Assembly: GCA_028583605.1 (NCBI GenBank)
Contig: CM053335.1
Coordinates: forward strand, 10,608,053-10,672,052
Length of the DNA stretch: 64,000 nt
From: Dastarcus helophoroides
Lineage: Eukaryota > Arthropoda > Insecta > Coleoptera > Bothrideridae
Reading direction: 5' to 3'
The translations under genes were made by a program, and so were the position numbers. The notes below the pieces were generated by a model that ran no database searches, was not told the DNA's origin, and worked only from the letters and a program-made list of their open reading frames with translations. Shown in pieces: positions 20,941-32,919 of the stretch (the stretch's first letter is position 1; every line of letters starts with the position of its first letter).

Positions 20941-23900
20941 ATCAACCACCAGCCAATGCTCTAGTATTTCGAGATAATTGGTCAAACTTTCCTCATTAAT
21001 TAAGTGAATCGTTCTTAAAAAAGAGAATATTAAAATTTCCTGAAAAAGCCACATTTTGAAATAAAAATCAAAATTTTGAAAAAAATCGAAATTTTGAAAA
21101 GCAAACGACATTAAAAATTTGAAGTCCTTAAAGATTCAAAATTTAAAAGAAAAATTAAAACTGAAATACAAAACTTGTTCCCTGAAATCAAGAAAGATTA
21201 AAAAACACAACAAAGGTTGCTCTAACAGCCAAGCTGTCATTTTGAGAGAGATACTGATCATAGCTTGGCTGTCGAAACGCGTTAGAGCAACCTTTGTTGT
21301 GTTTTTTATTCTTCTTGGTTTTAGAGAACAAGTTTTGTACTTCAATTTTTAAAGATAACCAAGGACCAGTCTGTTCCACCAAAAAAAAAGTTAAAATTTC
21401 CAAAAAGAGTAAATATTTTAATATCAAAAGTTTCCAAAAAAATAAAACTTTTCTAAAGTCAAAATATTTCTGTAAAAGTAAAAACTGAGAGAACAAATCA
21501 AATTTTTGAAAAATTTTTGAAATTTCAAAGAAAGTGGAAATTACGAGAAAAGAACAAAATTTTCAAGGTCGAAATATTGTAAAAAAACAAAAAATTCCAG
21601 AACAAGTTAAATTATTCCAAAAAGTAAAAGTTTCTAGGAAAATACCAGTCAAAATTAAAAAACAAATTAAAATCTTGAAAAAAATCAAAATCTTGAAAGA
21701 TTCGATCTTTTCAAAAAAATCAAAATTTTCACAAAAAATAAATCTCATTTTTCAAAAAATTGGTAAAAGCCAAATCTGAAAAACTGCTTCAAGTAAAAAT
21801 TTTTGGTTGAGAAAAATTAAAATTTACACAAACATTAAAATTTGCTAAAGAGTAAATATTTTGAAAAAAGTTAACATTTTCAATGGATTAAAATATTAAA
21901 AATAGGTCAAAAGGTTCAGAAAATGTCGACATTTAAAAAAAGTAGAAATTTTGTAAAAACTGAAAAATGTGAAATTTATAAAAGAAATCAAAAATCAAAA
22001 TTTTCAAGTCAGAGTTAAAAAGATTATAATATTAAAAAAATACCGAATTTATTGAAAAGTCAGAAATTTTAAAAAGTCAATACTTCGAAAAAAAATCAAA
22101 ACCTTGAAAAAAGCCGACATTTTGAAAACAGTCAAAATGTATACAGAGTAAATATTTAAAAAAATGTTGAAGGTTTCAAATAAATGGAATATTTCAAGTC
22201 AGATTTTTGAAAAATCATCAAGTCACCAACCATCCAACTGTGCTCTAGTATTTCGAGAGAATTGGTCAAATTTTCGTCATTAATTAGGCGAATCGCTCTT
22301 AAACAAGAAAATATCAAAATTATCTGAAAAAACCATATTTTGAAATAAAAATCAAATTTCTCAAAAAAATCAAAATTTTGAAAGGAAAACGGCATTAAAA
22401 AATTGAAATCTTGAAAGATTCAAAATTTAAAAAGAAAGTTAAACTATCCAAAAAGAGTACGTATTTTAATAATATTGAAAGTTTCCAAAAAAATCAAACT
22501 TTTCTAAAGTCAAAATATTTCAATTGAAGTAAAAAAAACTGAGAGAGCAAATCAATTTTTGAAAAATTTTCGAAATTTCAAAAAAAGTGAAAATTACGAG
22601 AAAAGAAAAAAATGTTTAAGGTCGAAATATTGTAAAAACATTAAGAATTCCAGAACAGGTGAAATTCTTCCGAAAAGTAAGAGTTTCTAGAAAAATACGA
22701 GTCAAAATGTTCAAAAAATCAAAATCGTGGAAAAAAAAACAAAATTTTGAAAGATTCGGTCTTTTAAAAAAATTCAAAATTTTCACAAAAAATAAATCTC
22801 ATTTTTCAAAAAATTGGTAAAAGCAAAATCTGAAAAACTGCTTCAAGTAAAAATTTTTGGTTGAGAAAAATTAAAATTTACACAAACATTAAAATTTTGC
22901 TAAAGAGTAAATATTTTGAAAAAAGTTAACATTTTCAATGGATCAAAATATTAAAAATAGGTTAAAAGTTTGAGAAAATGTCGACATTTAAGAAAAGTAG
23001 AAATTTTGTAAAAACTGAAAAATGTGAAATTTATAAAAGAAATCAAAAATCAAAATTTTCAAGTCAGAGTTTAAAAGATTAAAATATTAAAAAAATACCG
23101 AATTTATTGAAAAATTAGAAATTTTAAAAAGTCAATACTTCGAAAAAAAATCAAAACCTTGAAAAAAGCCAACATTTTGAAAACAGTCAAAATGTATACA
23201 GAGTAAATATTTAAAAAAATGTTGAAGGTTTCAAATAAATGGAATATTTCAAGTCAGATTTTTGAAAAATCAAATCACCAACCATCCAACTGTGCTCTAG
23301 TATTTCGAGAGAATTGGTCAAATTTTCGTCATTAATTAGGCGAATCGCTCTTAAACAAGAAAATATCAAAATTATCTGAAAAAACCATATTTTGAAATAA
23401 AAATCAAATTTCTCAAAAAAATCAAAATTTTGAAAGGAAAACGGCATTAAAAAATTGAAATCTTGAAAGATTCAAAATTTAAAAAGAAAGTTAAACTATC
23501 CCAAAAGAGTAAGTATTTTAATAATATTGAAAGTTTCCAAAAAAATCAAACTTTTTTACAGTCAAAATATCTCAATTGAAGTAAAAAGAAACTGAGAGAA
23601 CAAATCAATTTTTGAAAAATTTTCGAAATTTCAAAAAAAGTGGAAACTACGAGAAAAGAAAAAAATGTTTAAGGTCGAAATATTGTAAAAACATTAAGAA
23701 TTCCAAAACAGGTGAAATTCTTCCGAAAAGTAAGAGTTTCTAGGAAAATATCAGTCAAAATTTTCAAAAAATCAAAATCGTGGAAAAAAAACAAAATTTT
23801 GAAAGATTCGGTCTTTTAAAATAATTCAAAATTTTCACAAAAAATAAATCTCATTTTTCAAAAAATTGGTAAAAGCAAAATCTGAAAAACTGCTTCAAGT

Positions 23901-26440
23901 AAAAATTTTTGGTTAAGAAAAATTAAAATTTACACAAACATTAAAATTTTGCTAAAGAGTAAATATTTTGAAAAAAGTTAACATTTTCAATGAAACAAAA
24001 TATTAAAAATAAGTCAAAAGTTTGAGAAAATGTCGACATTTAAAAAAAGTAGACATTTTGTAAAACCTGAAAAATGTGAAATTTATAAAAAAAAAATCAA
24101 AATTTTCATGTCAGAGTTCAAAAAATTGAAATAATAATAAAATATCGAATTTATTGAAAAGTAAGAATTTTCACAAAGTCACTACTTCGAGGAAAAATCA
24201 AAATCTTTGAAAAGGCGAGTCAGATTTTTGAAAAATCCCCAATTCACCAACCATCCGTCTGTGCTCTAGTATTTCGAGAGAATTGGTCAAATTTTCGTCA
24301 TTAATTAGGCGAATCGCTTTTAAACAAGAAAATATCAAAATTTTCTGGAAAAACCATATTCTGAAATAAAATTCAAAATTTCAAAAAAAATCAAACTTTT
24401 GAGAAGAAAACGACATTAAAAAATTGATATCTTGAAAGATTCAAAATTTAAAAAAAAAGTTAAACTTTCCAAAAAGTAAATGTTTTATTAATGAAAGTTT
24501 CCAAAAAAAAATCAAACTTTTCTAAAGTCAAAATATTTCAATAAAAGTAAAATCTGAGAGATCAAATCAAATTTTTAAAATATTTCGGAATTTCAAAGAT
24601 TAATTACGAGAAAAGAACAAAATTTTTAAAGTCGAAATATTGTAAAAAAACTAAAAATTCCAGAACTGGTGAAATTCTTCCAAAAAGTAAAAGTTTCTAG
24701 GAAAATACCAGTCAAAATTAAAAAAAAACTTAAAATCTTGAAAAAAATCAAAGTTTTGAAAGATTCAATCTTTTAATAAAATTCAAAATTTTCGCAAAAA
24801 ATAAATCTCATTTTTCAAATAATTGGCAAAAGCAAAATTTGAAAAACTGCTTCAAGTAAAAATTTTTGGTTCAGAAAAATTAAAATTTACACAAACATTA
24901 AAATTTGGCTAAAAAGAAAGTATTTTGAAAAAAGTTAACATTTTCAATGGATCAAAATATTAAAAATAGGTCAGAAGTTTGAGAAAATGTCGACATTTAA
25001 GAAAAGTAGAAATTTTGTAAAAACTGAAAAATGTGAAATTTATAAAAGAAATCAAAAATCAAAATTTTTAAGTCAGAGTTCAAAAAATTTAAATATTAAA
25101 AATATATCGAATTTATTGAAAAAAAAAAGAATTTTTAAAAAGTCAATACTTCGAGGAAAAATTCAAATCTTGAAAAAAGCGAGACAGATTTTTGAAAATT
25201 CACCAAGTCACCAACCATCCGACTGTGCTCTAGTATTTCGAGAGAATTGGTCAAATTTTCGTCATTAATTAGGCAAATTACTTTTAAACAAGAAAATACA
25301 AAAATTATCTGAAAAAACTATATATCGCTCTTAAATAAGGAAATATCAAAAGCTTTTGAGAAAACCATATTTTGAAATAAAAATCAAATTTTCCAAAAAA
25401 ATCAATATTTTGAGAAGAAAACGGCATTAAAAAATTGAAATCTTGAAAGATTCAAAATTTAAAAAGAAAGTTAAGCTATCCAAAAAGAGTAAATATTTCA
25501 ATAATATGGAAAGTTTCCAAAAAAATCAAACTTTTCTAAAGTTAAAATATTCCAATAAAAGTAAAAACTGAGAGAACAAATCAAAATTTTGAAAATTTTT
25601 TGAAATTTTAAAGAAAGTGGAAATTACGAGAAAAAAAAATTTTTTAAGGTCGAAATATTGTAAAAAATTAAGAATTCCAGACCAGGTAAAATTGTTCCGA
25701 AAACTAAGACTTTTTAGGAAAATACCAGTCAAAATTTTCAAAAAAATCAAAATCAAAAAAAAAAATCAAAATTTTGAAAGATTCGATCTAAACTACGAGA
25801 AAAGAAAAAAATTTTTAAGGTCGAAATATTGTAAAAACATTAAGAATTCCAAAACAGGTGAAATTCTTCCGAAACGTAAGTTTCTAGGAAAATACCAGTC
25901 AAAATTTTCAAAAAATCAAAATCGTGGAAAAAAACAAAATTTTTAAAGATTCGATCTTTTAAAAAAATTCAAAATTTTCACAAAAAATTAATCTCATTTT
26001 TCAAAAAATTGGTAAAAACAAAATCTGAAAAACTGCTTCAAGTAAAAATTTTTGGTTGAGGAAAATTAAAATTTACAAAAAAATCAAAATTTTGCTAAAA
26101 AGTGTTTTAAAAAAAGTTAAAATTTTCAATGAATTAAAATACTTAAAATATGACAAAAGTTTGGAAAAATGTCGACATTTAAGGAAAGTAGAAATTTTGT
26201 AAAAACTGAAAAATGTGAAAGTTATAAAAGAAATCAAAAATCAAAATTTTTAAGTCCGAGTTTAAAAAATTGTAATATTAAAAATATATCGAGTTTATTG
26301 AAAAGTCGGAATTTTCAAAAAGTCAATACTTCGAGAAAACATTAAAATCTTGAAAAAAGCCACCATTTTGAAAAAAGTCTAAATTTTCACAGGGTAAACA
26401 TTTTTTAAAATGTCGAACGTTTCAAATAAATGGAATTTTC
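20940..26440. repeat. Higher-order satellite, ~0.96-1.28-kb unit, five copies
   Basis: A distinctive 80-bp segment (ccaaccatccaactgtgctc, agtatttcgagagaattggt, cgtcattaattaggcgaatcg) marks each unit, near 20945 (diverged), 22229, 23277, 24247 and 25210. It is followed each time by the same order of A-rich phrases. Units 2 and 3 are nearly identical over about 1 kb; the others are more diverged. The identical 78-79-codon minus-strand frames at 22156-22395 and 23211-23447 are paralogous positions of the satellite, not a gene family. Internal scrambling near 25320-25880 includes an extra partial unit. Confidence 0.85.
21155..21378. mobile_element. Penelope-like inverted-repeat element, copy 1
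   Basis: Left arm 21155-21240 and right arm about 21253-21378 are inverted copies (tgaaatacaaaacttgttcc, aaaaaacacaacaaaggttg, ctctaacagccaagctgtca). The right arm alone carries the tail gataaccaaggaccagtctg. The left arm lacks 10 bp (GCGTTTCGAC) relative to the right. The hammerhead-like core in the right arm reads CTGATCA, with the invariant G8 changed. Confidence 0.8.
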
Positions 26441-27660
26441 CAAGAATCATAATTTTGAAATAATCAACAATTTGAAAAATTCGAGAATGTGAAAAAGTGA
26501 CAAAATATTCAAATTTTACAATTTTCAAAAAAATCAACATTTCGGATAGTTGAAATTTTGAAAAAAGTAAAAAAGTTTAATCTGAAATTTTACCAGAAAT
26601 AATGAAAATTTTGAAACCTTTTCAAAATTTTCGGTTCTCAAAAAATAGGTCAACATTTTGAAAAATATCAAAAAAAAATGGCAAATGACAAAAAAGATTT
26701 AAAGAACCTACATTTCAAAAACAGTCGACTTTAAAAACAATCAAGATTCAAAATTTTGAAGAAATCGACAATTTTAAATATTCGAAAATTTGAAAAAGTG
26801 ATGAAATTTTGGAAAGTTAAGATTTCCAAAAAAATTAAAATTTGTGAGGTAAAATTTGGAAAAAAGTAAAAAATGTTAACTGGTAACAACCAGAAGAAAT
26901 CAAATTTTCGAAAATTATCGCAACTTTTAGTTTTTAAAAATAATATTTTTAAAAAATGTCGAAGCCTTTATAAAGCTTCGAAGAATCGTCGCAAATTTCA
27001 AAAAAAAAATCGACATTAAAAATTATTTGCGATTTAAAATTCAAAGTTTTGTAAAAATCGACAATTTCAAGAATTCGAAAATGTGAAAAAGCAACAAAAA
27101 TTTGCAAAGTAAAAATTTTCAAAGAAATCAAAATTTCGGACAAAAGTTTAAAATTTTGATTAGAGATTTTACCAAAAGAAATAAAAATGTCGACCAATTT
27201 TCAAAAATTTTAGTGCTCAAAAATTATGACAACATTTTTAAAAATATCAAAAAATGACAAAAGCAAATTGAAATAAAATCATATAAAAAAAGTTCGTGCT
27301 TTTAAAGACAATTTAAAATAAAAAAAAATCTAAAGTAAGTTAAAATACATTTTCAAAATTAATGGTTGAAAACTACAAAATTTTTAATAAAAACCGAAAT
27401 GTTCAAAAAACTAGTAACTTCGAAAAAAGTGAAATTTTGAAAAAAGTTCAAAACTTTTAGAAATCAGAATTTCGTAAAAAAAGTCCAGTTTACAAGAAAC
27501 TTGATATTCTGAAAAATAGTAAAAACTTCCAGAGAAAAAATTGTGAAAACAAAACGAAATCTTCAGAAAATTTCAGATTTTCAAAAAACCTTAATATTGA
27601 AAAAATCAAAACTTTGAAAGGTCGAAATTTTCAAAACGAAAAAATTTTAAAATTAGTAGA
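26440..27660. repeat. A-rich satellite with a ~300-bp local period
   Basis: The phrase aaattcgagaatgtgaaaaa and variants recur near 26478, 26778 and 27072, each followed by a similar run (attttcaaa, atcaaaatttcgga, taccagaa/taccaaaa). Frames are low-complexity only. Confidence 0.6.
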
Positions 27661-27671
27661 CATTTTTTCGT

Positions 27672-28960
27672 TTCTGCCGGCGGTCCTTATAAGTGACCAA
27701 ATTTTTTTTTAAATTAAGGCTCATTGTCGAAATTTTCAATTTTTTTTTAAAAATTCAGCTTTCATTTTTGAAAATGTTGGTTTACTTGAAAATCTTAACC
27801 GTTTTTAAAATTTTGTGATGGTTCAGAAATTTAAAAACGGTTAAGATTTTCAAGTAAACCAACACTTTCAAAAATAAAAGCTGAATTTAAAAAAAAATCG
27901 AAAATTTTAAAATTTGATTTGATCTCTCAGCTTTTACTTTTATTGAAAATTTTTGACTTTAGAAAAGTTTAATTTTTTTGGAAACTTTCAATATTATTAA
28001 AATATTTACTCTTTTTGGATAGTTTAACTTTGTTTTTAAATTTTGAATTTTTTAAGATTTCAATTTTTAATGTCGTTTTCTTCTCAAAATATTGATTTGT
28101 TTGGAAAATTTGATTTTAATTTCAAAATATGGTTTTTTCAGAAAATTTTGATATTTCCTTGTTTGAGGGCGATTCGCCTCACTAAAGACGAAAGTTTGAC
28201 CAATTCTCTGGAAATACTAGAGCACAGTTGGATGGTTGACGACTTGGTGATTTTTCAAAAATCTGACTCGTTTTTTTAAGATTTTGATTTTTTCTCGAAG
28301 TATTGACTTTTTAAAAATTCTGACTTTTCAATAAATTCGATATTTTTTTATTATTTCAATTTTTTATACTCTGACTCGAAAATTTCGATTTTTGATTTCT
28401 TTTGAAAATTTAACTTTTTAAGTTTTTTTAAATGTCGATATTTTCTCAAACTTTCGTCATATTTTAAATATTTTAATCCAATGAAAATTTAAACTTTTTT
28501 TTAAAATACTCTGGCAAAATTTAAATTTTTTCGTAAATTGTAATTTTTCTCAACCAAAAATTTTTACTTGAAGCAGTTTTTCAGATTTTGCTATTACCAA
28601 TTCTTTGAAAAATGAGATATATTTTTTGTGAAAATTTTGAATTTTTTTAAAAGATCGAAGTTTCTGTCTGCGGTCCTTATAAAGGCCCAATTTTTTTTTT
28701 AACTAAGACTCACTGTCGAAATTTTTTAAAAATTTAGCTTTTATTTTTGAAAATGTTGGTTTACTTGAAAACCTTAACCGTTTTTAAAATTTCGTCATGG
28801 TTCTAAAATTTCGAATTTTTTCTTTGAAGAAGTTACCGTTTTTCAAAATTTTAGTTTTCTCGAGGTTTTCGACTTTTTTTGAAAATTACGAGTTTTGAAG
28901 ATTTCATCTTGTTGGGCCGACATTGTTTTTGAACCTAATTTTTAGCTTATAAGAGAACAT
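27672..28960. repeat. Direct repeats bracketing an inverted satellite segment
   Basis: Two direct copies of a roughly 150-bp block (gcggtccttataa and following, through tggtttacttgaaaa-cttaacc) lie at about 27672-27830 and 28670-28805. Between them, about 27900-28650 is an inverted copy of the 21-26-kb higher-order unit. The first direct copy is also followed by its own partial inverted copy, making a hairpin. Confidence 0.75.
27753..27890. repeat. ~62-bp-arm hairpin
   Basis: Arm 27753-27815 (attcagctttcatttttgaa, aatgttggtttacttgaaaa, tcttaaccgtttttaaa) is reverse-complemented at 27829-27890 with few mismatches. The spacer is about 13 nt. Confidence 0.8.
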
Positions 28961-29555
28961 TATTTTTTTCAAAATTCAATTAATATTCTTTTTCACTCCC
29001 TTAGGACTCGACATTTTAAAATCGACTAAATACGTGATTAGTCATTGGTTTAATGTATTTTTATATAGTTTCAGGTCACAAAACGCTTTTCTTAATTTTG
29101 TTGCATTTAAATTTCCTCCCTTGCTTAAGCTGAACGTATTAAGATCGGCCCAATATGGGCTCTATTATTTTATATATTCTTCACAAAAAATTTTGGATAA
29201 GAAAATGTTTTTTATTTTAATTTTTTACATGACAATTCTAATTCCCCTTTTGCCCCCCTTAGTGGTTGAATTGAAAACATCGACCAAATACATGTTTAAT
29301 TATTTCTTTCATAGGTTTCCTTAACAAAATTCTAATTTATAAAACGCATTATTAACTCCATACTAATTGCAAAACGCCATTTCATCCCTTTTTATAACTT
29401 TAGGCGTTGAACTGTTACAATTGGCCAAACAAGTGTCCAATTATTTTTTTCATAGACTGTTTACACAAAATTTTAGGTTATAGAAGGCAGTATTAACTTT
29501 GTTTCATGCTAATTTTAAAATACACCCCCATTTTACCCCCTTAAAATACGAATTT
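28960..29555. repeat. Diverged ~130-bp repeats
   Basis: Phrases of the type atcgaccaaatacatg, tttaattatttctttcatag and aaaattctaatttataaaac recur near 29020, 29143, 29277 and 29417. They are related in wording to the following 326-bp array (gaccaaatt). Weakly conserved. Confidence 0.45.
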
Positions 29556-29559
29556 CCAA

Positions 29560-31465
29560 AAATCTTTTTTTATTGCCCATCGTTCTCATAAAAGGAACCT
29601 ACTGACCAAATTTCGTGCTTCTGTCTTTAGTAGTTTCGCCTCTACGTTGATAAGGTTTTTCAGTCGATACAATTATTTTCATATTAGTTTCAAGTTTATA
29701 GAAATGGAAATTATTATGTGGGGAAATAATTACGTAAAGATTTTTTGTTTATTAGTTAGCCATATTTTGCTCTGGCTGATCTACCTTATCATTGCACTTG
29801 CTGAACGGGTAATGACGTGAAAAGCGTCTGTTGACCTATAAAGTCACACCTTCCCATTTTACCCCCCTAAAATATGAATTTTCAAAAAATCCCTTTTTAA
29901 TACTCGCCTTTATCATGAAAGTAACCTACTGGCCAAATTTCGTGTTTCTGTCTTTAGTAGTTTCGCCTCTGCGTTAATAAGGTTTTTCAGTCGACACAAT
30001 TATTTTCATATTAGGTTCAAGTTTATAGAAATGGAAATTATTATGTGGGGAAATAATTACATAAAGATTTGTAGTTTATTAGTTAGCCTTATTCCGCTCT
30101 GGCTAATCTACCTTTTCATTGCACTTGCTGAACGGGTAATAACGTGAAAAGCGTCTGTTGACCTATACAGGCACACCTTCCCCTTTGTACCCCTTTAAAA
30201 TATGAATTTTTAAAAATCCCCTTTTATTACTCGTCTTTATCATGAAAGTAACCTGCTGGCCAAATTTCGTGCTTCTGTCTTTAGTAGTTTCGCCTCTGCG
30301 TTAATAAGGTTTTTCAGTCGACACAATTATTTTCATATTAGTTTCAAGTTTATAGAAATGGAAATTATTATGTGGGGAAATAATTACATGAAAATTTGTT
30401 GTTTATTAGTTAGCCATATTCCGCTTTGGCTAATCTACCTTATCATTGCACTTGCTGAACGGGTAATAACGTGAAAAGCGTCTGTTGACCTATACAGGCA
30501 CACCTTCCCATTTTACCTCCTTAAAATAGTGAATTTTAAAAATTCCCTTTTATTACTCGTCTTTATTATGAAAGTAACCTACTGACCAAATTTCGTGCTT
30601 CTGTCTTTAGAAGTTTCGCCTCTGCGTTGATAAGGTTTTTCAGTCGATACAATTATTTTCATATTAGTTTCAAGTTTATAGAAATGGAAATTATTATGTG
30701 GGGAAATAATTACATAAAGATTTGTAGTTTATTAGTTAGCCTTATTCCGCTCTGGCTAATCTACCTTATCATTGCACTTGCTGAACGGGTAATGACGTGA
30801 AAAGCGTCTGTTGACCTATAAAGTCACACCTTCCTCTTTGTACCCCCTTAAAATATGAATTTTCAAAAAATCCCTTTTTAATACTCGTCTTTATCATGAA
30901 AGTAACCTACTGGCCAAATTTCGTGCTTCTGTCTTTAGTAGTTTCGCCTCTGCGTTAATAAGGTTTTTCAGTCGACACAATTATTTTCATATTAGTTTCA
31001 AGTTTATAGAAATGGAAATTATTATGTGGGGAAATAATTACATAAAGATTTGTAGTTTATTAGTTAGCCTTATTCCGCTCTGGCTAATCTACCTTATCAT
31101 TGCACTTGCTGAACGGGTAATAACGTGAAAAGCGTCTGTTGACCTGTACAGGCACACCTTCCCCTTTGTACCCCTTTAAAATATGAATTTTTAAAAATCC
31201 CTTTTTATTACTCGTCTTTATCATGAAAGTAACCTACTGACCAAATTTCCTGCTTCTGTCTTTAGTAGTTTCGCCTCTGCGTTGATAAGGTTTTTCAGTC
31301 GACACAATTATTTTCATATTAGTTTCAAGTTTATAGAAATGGAAATTATTATGTGGGGAAATAATTACATAAAGATTTGTAGTTTATTAGTTAGCCTTAT
31401 TCCGCTCTGGCTAATCTACCTTATCATTGCACTTGCTGAACGGGTAATAACGTGAAAACCTATAA
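29560..31465. repeat. Tandem array, ~326-bp unit, six copies
   Basis: The marker ctgtctttag begins at 29621, 29948, 30275, 30601, 30929 and 31246. Each unit carries tagtttcgcctctgcgttaa, ggtttttcagtcgacacaat, ggaaattattatgtggggaa, ttgcacttgctgaacgggta and gtgaaaagcgtctgttgacc. Copies are highly similar, and the array ends abruptly near 31465. No open frame is conserved across units. It shares none of the A/T satellite wording of its neighbours. Confidence 0.9.
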
Positions 31466-32580
31466 AACCTATAAAGTCGTAGCCGTGCAGGGCGAATTTA
31501 TGAGTTGATTAGCCTCACTTTTGATAATAAAATATCAAACAAATAATTTATTAAATATTTTGTCTCTATTAAGCATTCCTATTGCTTGGTTAAAATTAAT
31601 TACGTTATGACTGAGGCACCCCAACTTTCGAGATAAATTTAATTTCGTTTCAGCTTAGTTGTTGACAGAAGATTTTTCTTAACTACAGTTAATTTTACCG
31701 CCGAAATTCGTCAAATTAAGGTGAACATTTCTTTAAATTTGCCCTCTTTAGATAAGACCACAACTTCAGAATCTTCAATTGTTGGTTTTCGAAAGATTTC
31801 GGCTCGTAAATGGATATAAAAGAGGAGTCTTTGTCCCCAAGTTCTGTTCCTAATGAAAGCCGAGTTGGTGTCAAAGGCCCGGAAAATGAAGATTGCCCGA
31901 AACCGTTTTAATTTTTCATTTTATAATTCCCGAATAATTAAAAGGATCTTAATCGATTCTCTCTTATTAAGTTTCAAGGGGGATTAAGCGGGAGTAAAAT
32001 GCAGAAAATTAGCGTCAGTTCAAGAAGTTTTCATAAATATTAGCCGGTCTAAGTAGTCCAATATTTTAATTAAATTAAGGGGGAATTACCGTCGTTTAGG
32101 GAGCGTTTTAAGCGTTTGTTTGCAAGCGTATGATTTGAGGCGAAACATTCTTGTACACCTCTGCTTACTATCGTCACTAATTGGTTGTAGGTTATTATGT
32201 TAATTTATAATAAAAGGCTTAAGTCTGGTATCTTGTAAAGATTTAAGGGGCAAAAATACCTTCGCTCGACTCGCAGCTCCCTCTGGCTTGCCTGCATCTT
32301 AACAAAACTGAGGACGAGTGTTTTTTAACGGATAACATAAGGGGAAAGGTTATCTTATTCCAAAAAATTTTATCTCTTGATAACACTTTCAACAGATAAC
32401 CATTCCTGAAGAAAACGACTGTTTTCAGATCTATTTAAATCAATTTTGGTAGTGAATGCAACGGATGTAAACGCATTTGCAGCAACAATTTAAAATTAAG
32501 GGCCTTCAATAATTATTGATTTTAAATTCGTAATGTATTTGATTTATTGCTATTAATACAATAGTTTCTATAAATATTAG
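31466..32580. other. Non-repetitive island
   Basis: Ordinary-complexity AT-rich sequence. No coding, RNA or repeat signal could be supported. Confidence 0.45.
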
Positions 32581-32585
32581 TTTTA

Positions 32586-32916
32586 TATGCCCCTCCACAC
32601 TTTGCAGGACCTGTCCGTAAGTATTTGGATGATGTATTTTGAAGCAGGTGGATTGGTAGAAAAGGACCCTTTGAATGGCCATCCAGGTCTCCGGACTTAA
32701 CATCTATGGAGTTTTCTTTTGGGGGTATTTGAAGAGCAAAGTTTGTAAGTCCAAACCTGCAAATATTGAAGAGTTGAAAAGACGAATATGACAGGAGTGT
32801 AGACTAATTTCCCCCGAAGTAATTAGAAATGTTCAAAACGAGTTTCAGTTCCGTTTGGGGTATTGTCAGTTAGTAAATGGACAACATTTTGAACATTTAT
32901 TGAAGAAAGATTATTT
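32586..32916 (+). pseudogene. Tc1/mariner-superfamily (DDE) transposase C-terminal relic
   Basis: Plus-strand codons give YAPPHFAGPVRKYLDDVF, a stop, RWIGRKGPFEWPSRSPDLT, then after a +1 shift near 32710 FWGYLKSKVCKSKPANIEEL, another stop, and QECRLISPEVIRNVQNEF continuing to GQHFEHLL. The APPHFAGPVR-YLD block, the WP-RSPDLT-x-x-E/D-F-x-WGYLKS block and the IEELK-RI-QECRLISPEVIRNV block, in this order, are typical of a widespread insect transposase family carrying a DDE_3-type catalytic domain. Only the last third of the protein remains. With two stops and a frameshift it is dead. The N-terminal DNA-binding part and the inverted terminal repeats were not found. The 65-codon minus-strand frame over it is a shadow. 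Confidence 0.8.
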
Positions 32917-32919
32917 AGT

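Noticed and set aside
22156..23447. Two nearly identical 78-79-codon frames suggesting a gene family
   Set aside because: They occupy the same position in adjacent satellite units, are F/I/K-rich, and decay in the other units without sign of coding constraint.
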